A stretch of DNA of 64,000 nt from Nemertoderma westbladi (taxonomy: Eukaryota > Xenacoelomorpha > Nemertodermatida > Nemertodermatidae): contig JAUCBJ010003086.1 in NCBI GenBank assembly GCA_032718475.1, forward strand, positions 23,443 through 87,442, read 5' to 3'. Shown here piece by piece: positions 21,191-33,700 of this stretch (the stretch's first letter is position 1; each line of letters starts with the position of its first letter). The position numbers were made by a program, and so were the translations under genes. The notes beneath the pieces were generated by a model. The model ran no database searches, had not been told where the DNA came from, and saw only the letters and a program-made list of their open reading frames with translations.

Positions 21191-21862
21191 CAACCAGAGA
21201 TTGTGTATGTGGCTGCGTGTGCGTCAAAAAAGAGGAATACTGTAAATAGTTCGTTGTATAAACAAATACCTTGTAATTTATATAAAAATTAAATTTAAGT
21301 GAAACGTTTAATTTATATCAAAATAGGAGGTTGCTATTCGCCTTCCTAAGGTCATCATCCCTTTGCCTTAGGGGTGGCCGCGTTCTTGGCGTGGTCTGGG
21401 GTTCGGTGACGGAGCAGGCCTACTGAGTCCAGCCCTCACCACTTAATACTAAGCAGACAATGATTATTGTAATATAAATATTATGGTGCATGGTGGTCGG
21501 GTCTTATTATTATTTTAGATTTGATTCTGGTGCTGAATTTTATTCATCATATATATATTATTAGCCTATATGTTTACCAAAAAAAAATTATATCAAAATT
21601 CGATTTTAAGTGAAACCTTTAATTTGAGTCAAAATTAGATTGAAGTGAAACTTTTAATAACAAATAAACACTCGGAATAAGAAATGTCCACATTTGGGTC
21701 TTCCACTAACTCCAACGCATATCATTTTACGTTATAATCATTAAAAACCCAAAACCCTTGCTTTATGGCGATGGAAACGTAGTGTTGCAACATTGCATAA
21801 ACTGCGACTACTTTAGTTGTTGAACTTGAACGTTACAGTTTATTATCTTTTGTTCCCATTAG

Positions 21863-22221
21863 ATACTGAACCGGAACTGGAACGGTTGATAACGGAGACG
21901 AAAAGCGACGAACCAATGGAAACTAAACCGGAAGTTGTTTCAGATAAACCAGAAGTACCGGAAGTAGCGTTAGGCAAAGCGTCTCCGACAGGGGTTAGCG
22001 AGAAAGACGACGCGAAACACAGCGAGAAAGGAGGACTGCAAGCCGTGCCTGGTGGAAAACGGGTTAAAAGTCCAGTTGGGAAGAGAGGCCGAGCGCCGAG
22101 TCGAGTTCCAACTCCACCAGATGTGATCGAAGCGCCATTGGAACGGCCAATCACGCCGTTACCCGAGGCTACAATATTCCTACAAGCCGCTAAGTGGCTC
22201 CTTAGTGTCAAAGCTATACAG
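21863..22221 (+). CDS. CFAP70: CFAP70-like, exon: acidic/basic linker before the TPR region
   Basis: The acceptor is CCCATTAG and the donor CAG|GTGAGT; phase is 1 in, 0 out. It gives about 119 residues: a glutamate/lysine/proline-rich low-complexity linker (GKRVKSPVGKRGRAPSRVPTPP in two pieces, about residues 72-95 of the exon), then PEATIFLQAAKWLLSVKAIQ, where the helical TPR domain begins. The GC content is well above that of the surrounding intron DNA, as expected for coding sequence. Confidence 0.75.
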
Positions 22222-22544
22222 GTGAGTGATTGTTGACTATTTTATGGCCCAAAACGGTAGTAAATTTCTGTAGTTCAGCGTAATTGTCTCGTTTACAAGT
22301 TGAAAATGGACACGGCGAATAAAACAATAGTGTAATTGGCGTTGGTTCGAATCTTAATAAAGGCCGTTTACTTTTCGTATAATTATGAATGCACTAGTTG
22401 TATCCATTATTTATTTATATTATTCATTTTTTATTACAAAACTCATCAAAGATTAATTTAGTAAAAGAGATACCGATAAACCCGATGTTCTTGGGCAAAC
22501 TGTTCCCAAACTAAAATGACGTCATATATATATTTTTTTAATAG

Positions 22545-22697
22545 TTTTGCGAAAGAGCCCTGAGCCACGAGTTGGTACAAGAGAACGCCGGTATCAGTAT
22601 CCCATACAACTTACTGCTTGGTCGGGTTAAACTTCACAAGATGGAGCTCGACGAGGCTGAACGGGCTGTAGAGCAGATTGTTAAACAGGATGTCCAG
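22545..22697 (+). CDS. CFAP70: CFAP70-like, TPR exon
   Basis: The acceptor is TTTTTTTAATAG and the donor CAG|GTGAGA, phase 0/0, 51 residues. It begins FCERALSHELVQ and continues PYNLLLGRVKLHKMELDEAE, a TPR-style helix pair. It joins in frame to the 27501 exon across a 4.8-kb intron. Confidence 0.85.
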
Positions 22698-22946
22698 GTG
22701 AGAAACAGATCAGATAGGGAGGGGAACTTTCGTCGCCATAAAAAACCCCAACCCCCTCCAAGGGAAATCAACGCAAATTACAACTGATTACTCGCAGAAA
22801 TACAACTATACCCTGTTCTATGTATTGACTTTAGTTTATTGTTTTGGTTAGAATAAACGTGGCAATGTAACCTGATCCTCTCCCTTAATTGATCATTTAA
22901 CATTGAGATCAGATATAAATTCGCTGAGATGGGATTTGCGTCAAGT

Positions 22947-22965
22947 CCCCCCCCCCCCCCCCCCC
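22947..22965. repeat. Poly-C run (19 C)
   Basis: A C homopolymer in the 22,698-27,500 intron. From 22,966 to 24,114 the intron is AT-rich with no recognised gene. Confidence 0.9.
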
Positions 22966-24114
22966 GCCTCCAATCTACTTACTCTAACTGGCGATGAGGC
23001 AGTTTAAATAAATAGAAAATATATCTGAAATAGTATTTATTAATCACCGAAATTACAACAACATACATATTACATTCAAATTACGACATTCAATAAACGA
23101 AAAAATAATGCCTGCTGCCCGATGTGACACTGTAACAATAAGTAAGTTACTGTACGATAATATGTGGCAGACAACCGAGCAATTAATAATTGAGTTACAA
23201 TTGTATTTATTAATATTCTAATATTCAGCTACCGGTATATTAACCAACAATATAGGGAAACGTAAGATTATAATTAATGGCTGAGTAAATAAGAACGAAC
23301 TAAATTCAATTAATTATTTCTACCTCCTTTAAAGCGTAATTAATTACTCTGGGAAGAAAGTGGTTTATGTAATATAACTAGAATTATAAATACAACGACA
23401 ACCACGAAGTCTTCTAGAGTGTGTTGATTAATAATATTTAATCAACAAAACGGAAGTTATTCGATAATAAACTTACCAGAAACACAAAGAACTCATTGCT
23501 TCCTTTCATTAACAGAAATTCAGAATTGTGAAAATATTTACAAAAAGTGAACCATTTTTATTTTTGGTTTCGACTAAGAACTACCATTACCTCTACAACT
23601 GTGAGTATTTAACTAACCTAGATAAATATTGCATAGCAAATAAGATACATTTTATTGCGCATCGTGTAAATAAAAATAATAAAGGAACGACTGAAGGAAT
23701 TTCGTTAGCGTCATTTTCGTCAGCAAAAGTTGTAGAATAATTCATAAAAGTTGTATAAATATTCATAAATACTCTAGAATACATAATTAGGATGACAATA
23801 ATGCACGAATGACTTTAGAATCTTATATAACTTTTTGAAATTTGATGAAACTTTCACGAATCAATATATATATAACTTTTAAGAATTTTAATATAACCTT
23901 TGCTGTCGAAAATGGTGCTTTATCTAAAGCTGAAGATATTATCAGAATTTGGATAAAATAATTTTAAGAAATGTTTAACAAACACATATAGGATTAAATG
24001 CCGCTCAGGCAAATATCAATATTCAAAACAAAAGGAGAAACAGGAAGTAGCATGTGATGTGATGCCAAAGAGAAACAGCAATTCCTTATATTTATACTTA
24101 TGCGTATAAGACGT

Positions 24115-24183
24115 AGATTCTTTAAACTTATATTTTCATATATATATAATATATAAATATGAACATATAAGTTTAAAGAATCT
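24115..24183. repeat. Perfect 19-bp-stem hairpin with AT-rich loop
   Basis: AGATTCTTTAAACTTATAT at 24,115-24,133 is exactly reverse-complementary to 24,165-24,183. The 31-bp loop is AT-only repeat-like. It may be a small MITE relic. Confidence 0.85.
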
Positions 24184-24721
24184 CCCACAACGCTTGTATA
24201 CTTGGATAATCTTTCCAAGTAATATATTATTACTATTACAATAAAGGTTAGTCTAAAATAAATGTTCATGCACCGGGGCGACAACAACTACAACAGTTAC
24301 ACACTACAACGATGAAAACCGAAATAAAAAATAGCAATATGAAGGGGGGAGCGCACTGTAGACATATTGATTTGCACCAACATGCGTAGGAAATATAGTG
24401 ATATTTACAACCTATAGGGCATAGCCTGCTAATTTATTTAACTAATAAAGCTAACGGGATAATATAAACAAGTAATATAAACAATAAATCACCTGATTTC
24501 AGTAGGTTGACATACTTTTTAATCTTAAGTAGGTTAACATACATTTTGTTATACAGAATAATACAGGGGATTATATTGAGAAGGATTTACTGAAGAGGTT
24601 AAAATTTAAAGGCCAGAAGGCTAGGTCTATCTCATTAAACATATTGAATCAACTGAACTCGTTAACCAAATGAAATCAGGCGAAATTAGGCGCTATCGCA
24701 ATTGAGGTTTACCTGATAGCT

Positions 24722-24793
24722 GATACCGTTAGGCCTACCGATACCGTTAGGCCTACCGATACCGTTAGGCCTACCGATACCGTTAGGCCTACC
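24722..24793. repeat. 18-bp tandem repeat, exactly four copies
   Basis: GATACCGTTAGGCCTACC is repeated four times without change. It contains the TAGGCCTA word common in this genome. Confidence 0.95.
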
Positions 24794-25084
24794 TATCGTC
24801 AGTCCTGAATATTAAACTTAAGGCACCATGGCTGAAATTAGGGGGTAAACGCTAAGTCATTAGGCCCGCGATAAATTATGGCGCTAGAGTTACTCAGGTA
24901 TCAGGTATAGTTAAATATATGAGAACGAACCCTGATCACCCCTGTAGTCTGTCACTGCAGCACTGGTAACTTTGATAAACATATGCCTATGACTTTTAGG
25001 CCTACGTACTGAATTTTAACATTGGCTGAACCTGAAATAATATTTGGTAACCACCATTTTTATTCTCCTCATTCTAGCATTCAG

Positions 25085-25345
25085 CTATTCGAACTCTTGT
25101 AGTCTCCTGCTCTTACAGGACGGGCAGTTTAGAATGTCGGTTAGGTAGACAAATCTGGGATGTTGGTTACACTGTATCCGGACTCTACCAGTGGTAGTGT
25201 AACCACATGATCTGCACAGAATCTTGGTCATTGGTCGTTGGCATGTGCAACTTGTGTCTACCTGGTCTAAATTACCGGTCACAGTCGGCTCTGGGGCCTT
25301 GTTGTTATTTATAGTGGGGTGAACAGGAAACTGGTAGTTGTCCAT
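25085..25345 (-). CDS. Small zinc-ribbon protein, antisense in a CFAP70-like intron
   Basis: An 86-residue open frame. Cysteines and a histidine lie at C33, C35, C44, C47, C59, H62, C74 and C77, with two CxxC knuckles (CRSC and CPSC) and GRVRIQC and HPRFVYLTD between them. The layout fits a zinc ribbon and resembles a small family of uncharacterised animal proteins that includes Drosophila CG13380; I recall that only from its pattern. Residues 1-30 are disordered. No intron is evident. The cysteine spacing is too regular for a chance frame, but a missing upstream exon cannot be excluded. The biochemical role is unknown. Confidence 0.65.
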   Translation of the reverse strand: MDNYQFPVHPTINNNKAPEPTVTGNLDQVDTSCTCQRPMTKILCRSCGYTTTGRVRIQCNQHPRFVYLTDILNCPSCKSRRLQEFE

Positions 25346-25678
25346 TGTATTATACTATCAAGACTCTGCGACAGCAAGACAATAGGCCTACCCTACAGCC
25401 TGACAGTGACAGCACTGTTCTGATAATCAGGAAAACAAGAATAGCCTAGGCCTACTGAGCTTGTAGTGAGTCTGTGAGTACTGCCTGACAGACTAATAAT
25501 GTACAGTACTACGTACCGGTACTGGCAGACTGGCAGACGGTGATATATTTGTACTGTATATGGGCACTACAGTATAATTTTAACATAAACTAATACTGAC
25601 AGTCCCTAAAAGGTGCCACCCTGCTCCATAGCGCGGGAAATTCAAGTGATTGAAAGACATGTTATTTGTACTGGAAAG

Positions 25679-25701
25679 GGTGGCAGATCAGATCTGCCAC
25701 C
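25679..25701. repeat. Perfect short palindrome
   Basis: TGGCAGATC and GATCTGCCA flank a single central A, extended by GG/CC on the outside. It sits just outside the 25,744-26,650 foldback element. Confidence 0.7.
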
Positions 25702-25743
25702 TATATTTTGGCCTAATATTATTGGCCACCTAATAATATTATT

Positions 25744-26650
25744 AAATTCAAATCTGTTTTAACATTGAATACATGAATAGAGTAAGACTAATGTAATTCA
25801 TTGAATCAGAATAAATTATTTCTTATCGGTTTAACTCACTCATCCGTTAATGTTGTTGATTTATCTATTCTGGGACTTCGAGCAGCTCGTGAACAACTAA
25901 ACCAGCACGTTAACTAGTCTGGGGCTTTGTGCAGCACGTGAACAACTAAGCTGACTGGTTACCTAGTCTGGGACTTCGAGCAGCACGTGAACAACTAAAC
26001 CTGCACGTTAACTAGTCTGGGGCTTTGTGCAGCACGTGAACAACTAAGCTGACTGGTTACCTAGTCTGGGACTTCGAGCAGCACGTGAACAACTATGCTG
26101 ACTGGTTAACTAGTCTGGTACATGTCTGGGACAGATATAGCAGTATAGGCATATGCATTATACACCTATTGTTATTACAGTATAGGCCTACCTACGATAT
26201 ATATCAGAATATCAGAAGTCCCAGACTCGTTAACCAGTCAGCTTAGTTGTTCAAGTGCTGCTCGAAGTCCCAGACTAGTTAACCAATCAGCTTAGTTGTT
26301 CACGTGCTGCTCAAAGTCCCAGACTAGTTAACCAGTCAGCTTAGTTGTTCAAGTGCTGCTCGAAGTCCCAGACTTGTTAACCAGTCAGCTTTGTTCAGTC
26401 GTTGTTCACGTGCTACTGGAAGTCCCAGACTAGTTAACCAGACAGCTTAGTTGTTCACGTCTGCTCTATGCCCCAGTCTAGCTAACGTCAGATTTAGATG
26501 TTCACGTGCTGCTCGAAGTCCCAGAATAGATAAAACAACAACATTAACGGATGAGTGAGTTAAACCGATAAGAAATAATTTATTCTGAATCAATGAATTA
26601 CATTAGTATTACACTATTCATGTATTCAATGTTAAAACAGATTTGAATTT
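25744..26650. mobile_element. Foldback element, 907 bp, long terminal inverted repeats with inner subrepeats
   Basis: The outer about 140 bp (25,744-25,885) pair nearly perfectly with 26,510-26,650. Inside, both arms consist of about 47-bp subrepeats (CTAGTCTGGGACTTCGAGCA, then GCACGTGAACAACTAAGCTG, then ACTGGTTA): five in one orientation on the left and five in the opposite orientation on the right. A unique centre lies at 26,110-26,215. No ORF and no clear target duplication were found. The layout is that of foldback (FB-like) transposons. Confidence 0.8.
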
Positions 26651-26879
26651 ACAAATATATATATTAAAATATATAGATATATAGATAGATAGCAAATATA
26701 TAAACCAAAATATATAATTAATTTGTCCCGGTATAACGGATTGAAAACAACCGTGAGGGTAAGATCCGGTTTGTAAATATAACAACAATAATATGCTATA
26801 AAGCAAAATAAAAACCAATATCTTACAAAAAGAAAATATTTCTTTTACAAATTTTCAACTCGACATGAGTCTTATTCAT

Positions 26880-27008
26880 GTATTTATTTCCATAAATATG
26901 ATTACTGTACATTCTAATGCATAATAGTTATGCGTAATAATTCAATGTAACATTAGAATGTACAGTAATGTATTTAATGTGTATTTAATATTTATGGAAA
27001 TAAATAGT
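26880..27008. repeat. Imperfect inverted repeat, about 40-bp arms
   Basis: TATTTATTTCCATAAATAT and ATTACTGTACATTCTAATG on the left pair with CATTAGAATGTACAGTAAT and ATATTTATGGAAATAAATA on the right. The right arm has about 18 extra bases. It is probably a small MITE. Confidence 0.75.
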
Positions 27009-27023
27009 GAACGAGCGAGTGAA

Positions 27024-27048
27024 CCCCCCCCCCCCCCCCCCCCCCCCC
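27024..27048. repeat. Poly-C run (25 C)
   Basis: A C homopolymer directly abutting the perfect hairpin at 27,048-27,089. Confidence 0.95.
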
Positions 27049-27089
27049 ATGACCTACTGTAACAGTTGGCCCTGTTACTGTAGGTCATG
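27048..27089. repeat. Perfect hairpin, 18-bp stem, 6-base loop
   Basis: CATGACCTACTGTAACAG and CTGTTACTGTAGGTCATG are exact reverse complements around TTGGCC. It might be a cruciform or a small-RNA-like hairpin, but no processing evidence can be seen. Confidence 0.9.
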
Positions 27090-27500
27090 CTCCTCCCCAC
27101 ACCGCCTTTAGTACGACTGTAGTAAACTTGAATTAAGTTTCAGTGCCAGAAAAATTGGAATTAAGCGTTGTATTGCACATTTTGTATAATAAGACAAACA
27201 AAGTCAGACTTCGAGACGAAACATTGAGAAAAAAACATTGAGAAAAAACATTAAGAATAAATTAATTGTAATTAATAATAATTGTAATCTTTATATTTTA
27301 GAGTAGACAATAAAAACAAATATATTGAGAAAAATGAATGAATGTAAATAAGTATGTAATAGTAATGGACAATGGTAAATAAACGAAAGTGAAAGTAAAC
27401 TAGGAAAAAGTAAACATATATTCTATTGTAATAAATTAATATGGCAAATAATAATATGTTGTCCTACTTCTATTCTATATAAATTTATTATTTTTAATAG

Positions 27501-27662
27501 AATACCGAGGCGTGGTCTATAATAGGGCATATAAAATATATCCAAGGCGATGTAGCAGAAGCTATGGACAGTTACGACCGTGTGGTCTCTCTGTCGTCAT
27601 CTGGTCTCGGAATTCAAACGGTCTATATTCGTCTGGCTAATCTATATTTACAATCTAGAAAG
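27501..27662 (+). CDS. CFAP70: CFAP70-like, TPR exon before the satellite intron
   Basis: The acceptor is TTTTTAATAG and the donor AAAG|GTAAGTAT, phase 0/0, 54 residues. It reads NTEAWSIIGHIKYIQGD and continues AMDSYDRVVSL, then VYIRLANLYLQ: two TPR helices with the W-G-Y-A pattern. It is preceded in frame by the exon ending KQDVQ. Confidence 0.9.
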
Positions 27663-27742
27663 GTAAGTATACTGTAGATACGCATTGATTTATTTATATT
27701 TTAATCACACTCATTGACTCATTGCTATTGTATTGTATAAAT

Positions 27743-30700
27743 AACTGTTTTAGTTCCCATCTCCCGTCTATAACTGTTTTAGTTCCCAGCTCCCGTCTCT
27801 ATAACTGTTTTAGTTCCCAGCTCCCGTCTCTCTAACTGTTTTAGTTCCCAGCTCCCGTCTCTATAACTGTTTTAGTTCCCAGCTCCCGTCTATAACTGTT
27901 TTAGTTCCCAGCTCCCGTCTCTATAACTGTTTTAGTTCCCAGCTCCCGTCTCTATAACTGTTTTAGTTCCCAGCTCCCGTCTCTATAACTGTTTTAGTTC
28001 CCAGCTCCCTTCTCTGTAACTGTTTTAGTTCCCAGTAACTTCTTTGTAACTATTTTAGTTTCCATCTCCCTTTTCTGTAACTGTTTTAGTTCCCAGCTCC
28101 CTTCTCTGTAACTGTTTCAGTTCTCATCTCCTGTCTCTGTAACTGTTTTAGTTCCCAGCTCCCTTCTCTGTAACTATTTTAGTTTCCATCTCCCTTCTCT
28201 GTAACTGTTTTAGTTCCCAGCTCCCGTCTCTGTAACTGTTTAGTTCCCAGCTCCCGTCTCTGTAACTGTTTTAGTTCTCATCTCCTGTCTCTGTAACTGT
28301 TTTAGTTCCCATCTCCCGTCTATAACTGTTTTAGTTCCCAGCTCCCTTCTCTGTAACTATTTTAGTTTCCATCTCCCTTCTCTGTAACTATTTTAGTTTC
28401 CATCTCCCTTCTCTGTAACTGTTTTAGTTCCCAGCTCCCGTCTCTGTAACTGTTTAGTTCCCAGCTCCCGTCTCTGTAACTGTTTTAGTTCCCATCTCCC
28501 TTTTCTGTAACTGTTTTAGTTCCCATCTCCCGTCTATAACTGTTTTAGTTCCCATCTCCCATCTCTATAACTGTTTTAGTTCCCATCTCCATTTTCTGTA
28601 ACTGTTTTAGTTCCCAGCTCCCTTCTCTGTAACTGTTTTAGTTCCCACCTCCTGTCTCTGTAACTGTTTTAGTTCCCAGTAACTTCTTTGTAACTGTTTT
28701 AGTTCCCAGCTCCCTTCTCTGTAACTGTTTTAGTTCCATTCTCCCATCTATGTTACTGTTTTATTTCCCAGCTCCCGTCTCTGTAACTGTTTTAGTTCTC
28801 AAATCCCTTATCTGTAACTGTTTTAGTTCCCACCTCACGTCTCTGTAACTGTTTTGGTCCCAGCTCCCTTCTCTGTAACTGTTTTAGTTCCCAGCTCCCT
28901 CCACTATAACTGTTTTAGTTCCCAGCTCCCTTCTCTGTAACTGTTTTAGTTCCCAGCTCCCTTCTCTGTAACTGTTTTAGTTCCCAGCTCCCGTCTCTAT
29001 AACTGTTTTAGTTCCCAGCTCCCTCCACTATAACTGTTTTAGTTCCCAGCTCCCTCCACTATAACTGTTTTAGTTCCCAGCTCCCTTCTCTGTAACTGTT
29101 TTAGTTCCCAGCTCCCTTCTCTGTAACTGTTTTAGTTCCCAGCTCCCGTCTCTATAACTGTTTTAGTTCCCAGCTCCCTCCACTATAACTGTTTTAGTTC
29201 CCAGCTCCCTTCTCTGTAACTGTTTTAGTTCCCAGCTCCCTTCTCTGTAACTGTTTTAGTTCCCACCTCACGTCTCTGTAACTGTTTTGGTCCCAGCTCC
29301 CTTCTCTGTAACTGTTTTAGTTCCCAGATCCCGTCTCTCTAACTGTTTTAGTTCCCTTTTCCCGTTTCTCTAACTGTTTTGTCCCCAGCTTCCGTCTCTG
29401 TAACTGTTTTAGTTCCCAAATCCCTTATCTGTAACTGTTTTAGTTCCCAGCTCCTGTCTCTGTAACTATTTTAGTTCCCACCTCCCGTCTCTGTAACTGT
29501 TTTAGTTCCCAGCTCCCTCCACTATAACTGTTTTAGTTCCCAGCTCCCTTCTCTGTAACTGTTTTAGTTCCCAGCTCCCTTCTCTGTAACTGTTTTAGTT
29601 CCCAGCTCCCTTCTCTGTAACTGTTTTAGTTCCCAGCTCCCTCCACTATAACTGTTTTAGTTCCCAGCTCCCTTCTCTGTAACTGTTTTAGTTCCCAGCT
29701 CCCTTATCTGTAACTGTTTTAGTTCCCAGCTCCTGTCTCTGTAACTATTTTAGTTCCCACCTCCCGTCTCTGTAACTGTTTTAGTTCCCAGCTCCCTCCA
29801 CTATAACTGTTTTAGTTCCCAGCTCCCTTCTCTGTAACTGTTTTAGTTCCCAGCTCCCTCCACTATAACTGTTTTAGTTCCCAGCTCCCTTCTCTGTAAC
29901 TGTTTTAGTTCCCAGCTCCCTTATCTGTAACTGTTTTAGTTCCCAGCTCCTGTCTCTGTAACTATTTTAGTTCCCACCTCCCGTCTCTGTAACTGTTTTA
30001 GTTCCCAGCTCCCTCCACTATAACTGTTTTAGTTCCCAGCTCCCCTCTCTGTAACTGTTTTAGTTCCCAGCTCCCTCCACTATAACTGTTTTAGTTCCCA
30101 GCTCCCTTCTCTGTAACTGTTTTAGTTCCCAGCTCCCTTATCTGTAACTGTTTTAGTTCCCAGCTCCTGTCTCTGTAACTATTTTAGTTCCCACCTCCCG
30201 TCTCTGTAACTGTTTTAGTTCCCAGCTCCCTCCACTATAACTGTTTTAGTTCCCACCTCCCTTCTCTGTAACTGTTTTAGTTCCCAGCTCCCTCCACTAT
30301 AACTGTTTTAGTTCCCAGCTCCCTTCTCTGTAACTGTTTTAGTTCCCAGCTCCCTTCTCTGTAACTGTTTTAGTTCCCAGCTCCCGTCTCTATAACTGTT
30401 TTAGTTCCCAGCTCCCTCCACTATAACTGTTTTAGTTTCCAGCTCCCGTCTCTATAACTGTTTTAGTTCCCAGCTCCCTCCACTATAACTGTTTTAGTTC
30501 CCAGCTCCCTTCTCTGTAACTGTTTTAGTTCCCAGCTCCCTTCTCTGTAACTGTTTTGTTCCCACCACCCGTCTCTGTAATCGTATTAGTTCCCAGCTCC
30601 CGTCTTTGTAACTGTTTTAGTTCCCAGCTCCCTCCACTATAACTGTTTTAGTTCCCAGCTCCCGTCTCTATAACTGTTTTAGTTCCCAGCTCCCGTCTCT

Positions 30701-33700
30701 GTAACTGTTTTAGTTCCCAGCTCCCGTCTCTCTAACTGTTTTAGTTCCCAGCTCCCTCCACTATAACTGTTTTAGTTCCCAGCTCCCGTCTCTATAACTG
30801 TTTTAGTTCCCAGCTCCCGTCTCTGTAACTGTTTTAGTTCCCAGCTCCCGTCTCTCTAACTGTTTTAGTTCCCAGCTCCCTCCACTATAACTGTTTTAGT
30901 TCCCAGCTCCCTTCTCTGTAACTGTTTTAGTTCCCAGCTCCCTTCTCTGTAACTGTTTTAGTTCCCACCTCACGTCTCTGTAACTGTTTTGGTCCCAGCT
31001 CCCTTCTCTGTAACTGTTTTAGTTCCCAGATCCCGTCTCTCTAACTGTTTTAGTTCCCTTTTCCCGTTTCTCTAACTGTTTTGTCCCCAGCTTCCGTCTC
31101 TGTAACTGTTTTAGTTCCCAAATCCCTTATCTGTAACTATTTTAGTTCCCAGCTCCTGTCTCTGTAACTGTTTTGTTCCCACCACCCGTCTCTGTAATCG
31201 TATTAGTTCCCAGCTCCCGTCTTTGTAACTGTTTTAGTTCCCAGCTCCCTCCACTATAACTGTTTTAGTTCCCAGCTCCCTTCTCTGTAACTGTTTTAGT
31301 TCCCAGCTCCCGTCTTTGTAACTGTTTTAGTTCCCAGCTCCCTCCACTATAACTGTTTTAGTTCCCAGCTCCCTCCACTATAACTGTTTTAGTTCCCAGC
31401 TCCCTTCTCTGTAACTGTTTTAGTTCCCAGCTCCCTTCTCTGTAACTGTTTTAGTTCCCAGCTCCCGTCTCTATCACTGTTTTAGTTCCCAGCTCCCGTC
31501 TCTATAACTGTTTTAGTTCCCAGCTCCCGTCTCTATAACTGTTTTAGTTCCCAGCTCCCTCCACTATAACTGTTTTAGTTCCCAGCTCCCTTCTCTGTAA
31601 CTGTTTTGTTCCCACCACCCGTCTCTGTAATCGTATTAGTTCCCAGCTCCCGTCTTTGTAACTGTTTTAGTTCCCAGCTCCCTCCACTATAACTGTTTTA
31701 GTTCCCAGCTCCCTTCTCTGTAACTGTTTTAGTTCCCAGCTCCCTTCTCTGTAACTGTTTTAGTTCCCACCTCACGTCTCTGTAACTGTTTTGGTCCCAG
31801 CTCCCTTCTCTGTAACTGTTTTAGTTCCCAGATCCCGTCTCTCTAACTGTTTTAGTTCCCTTTTCCCGTTTCTCTAACTGTTTTGTCCCCAGCTTCCGTC
31901 TCTGTAACTGTTTTAGTTCCCAAATCCCTTATCTGTAACTATTTTAGTTCCCACCTCTCGTCTCTATAACTGTTTTAGTTCCCAGCTCCCGTCTTTGTAA
32001 CTATTTTAGTTCCCAGCTCCCTTCTCTGTAACTGTTTTAGTTCCCTTCTCACGTCTTTGTTACTGTTTTAGTTCCCACCTCCCGTCTCTGCAACTGTTTC
32101 AGTTCCCATCTCCTGTCTCTGTAAATATTTTAGTTCCCAGCTCCCGTCTCTGTAACTATTTTAGTTCCCAGCTCCCGCCTCTGTAACTGTTTTAGTTCCC
32201 AGCTCCCGTCTCTCTAACTGTTTTGTCACCTGCTTCCGTCTCTGTAACTGTTTTAGTTCCCAAATCCCTTATCTGTAACTGTTTTAGTTCCCAGCTCCCG
32301 TCTATAACTGTTTTAGTTCCCAGCTCCCGTCTCTATAACTGTTTTAGTTTCCAGCTCCCTTCACTATAACTGTTTTAGTTCCCAGCTCCCGTCTCTCTAA
32401 CTGTTTTAGTTCCCAGCTCCCGTCTCTCTAACTGTTTTAGTTCCCAGCTCCCGTCTCTCTAACTGTTTTAGTTCCCAGCTCCCGTCTCTATAACTGTTTT
32501 AGTTCCCAGCTCCCTTCTCTGTAACTGTTTCAGTTCCCATCTCCTGTCTCTGTAAATATTTTAGTTCCCAGCTCCCGTCTCTATAACTGTTTTAGTTCCC
32601 AGCTCCCGTCTCTATAACTGTTTTAGTTCCCAGCTCCCGTCTCTGTAAATATTTTAGTTTCCAGCTCCCTTCACTATAACTGTTTTAGTTCCCAGCTCCC
32701 GTCTCTCTAACTGTTTTAGTTTCCAGCTCCCTTCACTATAACTGTTTTAGTTCCCAGCTCCCGTCTCTCTAACTGTTTTAGTTCCCAGCTCCCGTCTCTC
32801 TAACTGTTTTAGTTCCCAGCTCCCGTCTCTATAACTGTTTTAGTTCCCAGCTCCCGTCTCTGTAAATATTTTAGTTTCCAGCTCCCTTCACTATAACTGT
32901 TTTAGTTCCCAGCTCCCGTCTCTCTAACTGTTTTAGTTCCCAGCTCCCGTCTCTATAACTGTTTTAGTTCCCAGCTCCCGTCTCTCTAACTGTTTTAGTT
33001 CCCAGCTCCCGTCTCTGTAACTGTTTCAGTTCTCATCTCCTGTCTCTGTAACTGTTTTAGTTCCCAGTAACTTCTCTGTAACTGTTTTAGTTCCCAGCTC
33101 CCTTCTCTGTAACTATTTTAGTTTCCATCTCCCGTCTCTGTAACTGTTTTAGTTCCCAGCTCCCTTCTCTGTAACTGTTTTAGTTCCCACCTCCTGTCTC
33201 TGTAACTGTTTTAGTTCCCAGTAACTTCTTTGTAACTGTTTTAGTTCCCAGCTCCCTTCTCTGTAACTGTTTTAGTTCCATTCTCCCGTCTATGTAACTG
33301 TTTTAGTTCCCAGCTCCCTTCTCTGTAACTATTTTAGTTTCTATCTCCCTTCTCTGTAACTGTTTTAGTTCCCAGCTCCCGTCTCTGTAACTGTTTAGTT
33401 CCCAGCTCCTGTCTCTGTAACTGTTTTAGTTCCCATCTCCCTTTTCTGTAACTGTTTTAGTTCCCAGCTCCCTTCTCTGTAACTGTTTTAGTTCCCACCT
33501 CCTGTCTCTGTAACTGTTTTAGTTCCCAGCTCCCGTCTCTATAACTGTTTTAGTTCCCAGCTCCCTCCACTATAACTGTTTTAGTTCCCAGCTCCCTTCT
33601 CTGTAACTGTTTTAGTTCCCAGCTCCCTTCTCTGTAACTGTTTTAGTTCCCACCTCACGTCTCTGTAACTGTTTTGGTCCCAGCTCCCTTCTCTGTAACT

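Noticed and set aside
21843-22211. 122-codon minus-strand frame
   Set aside because: It is antisense to the CFAP70-like linker exon, which has good splice sites and phase fit.
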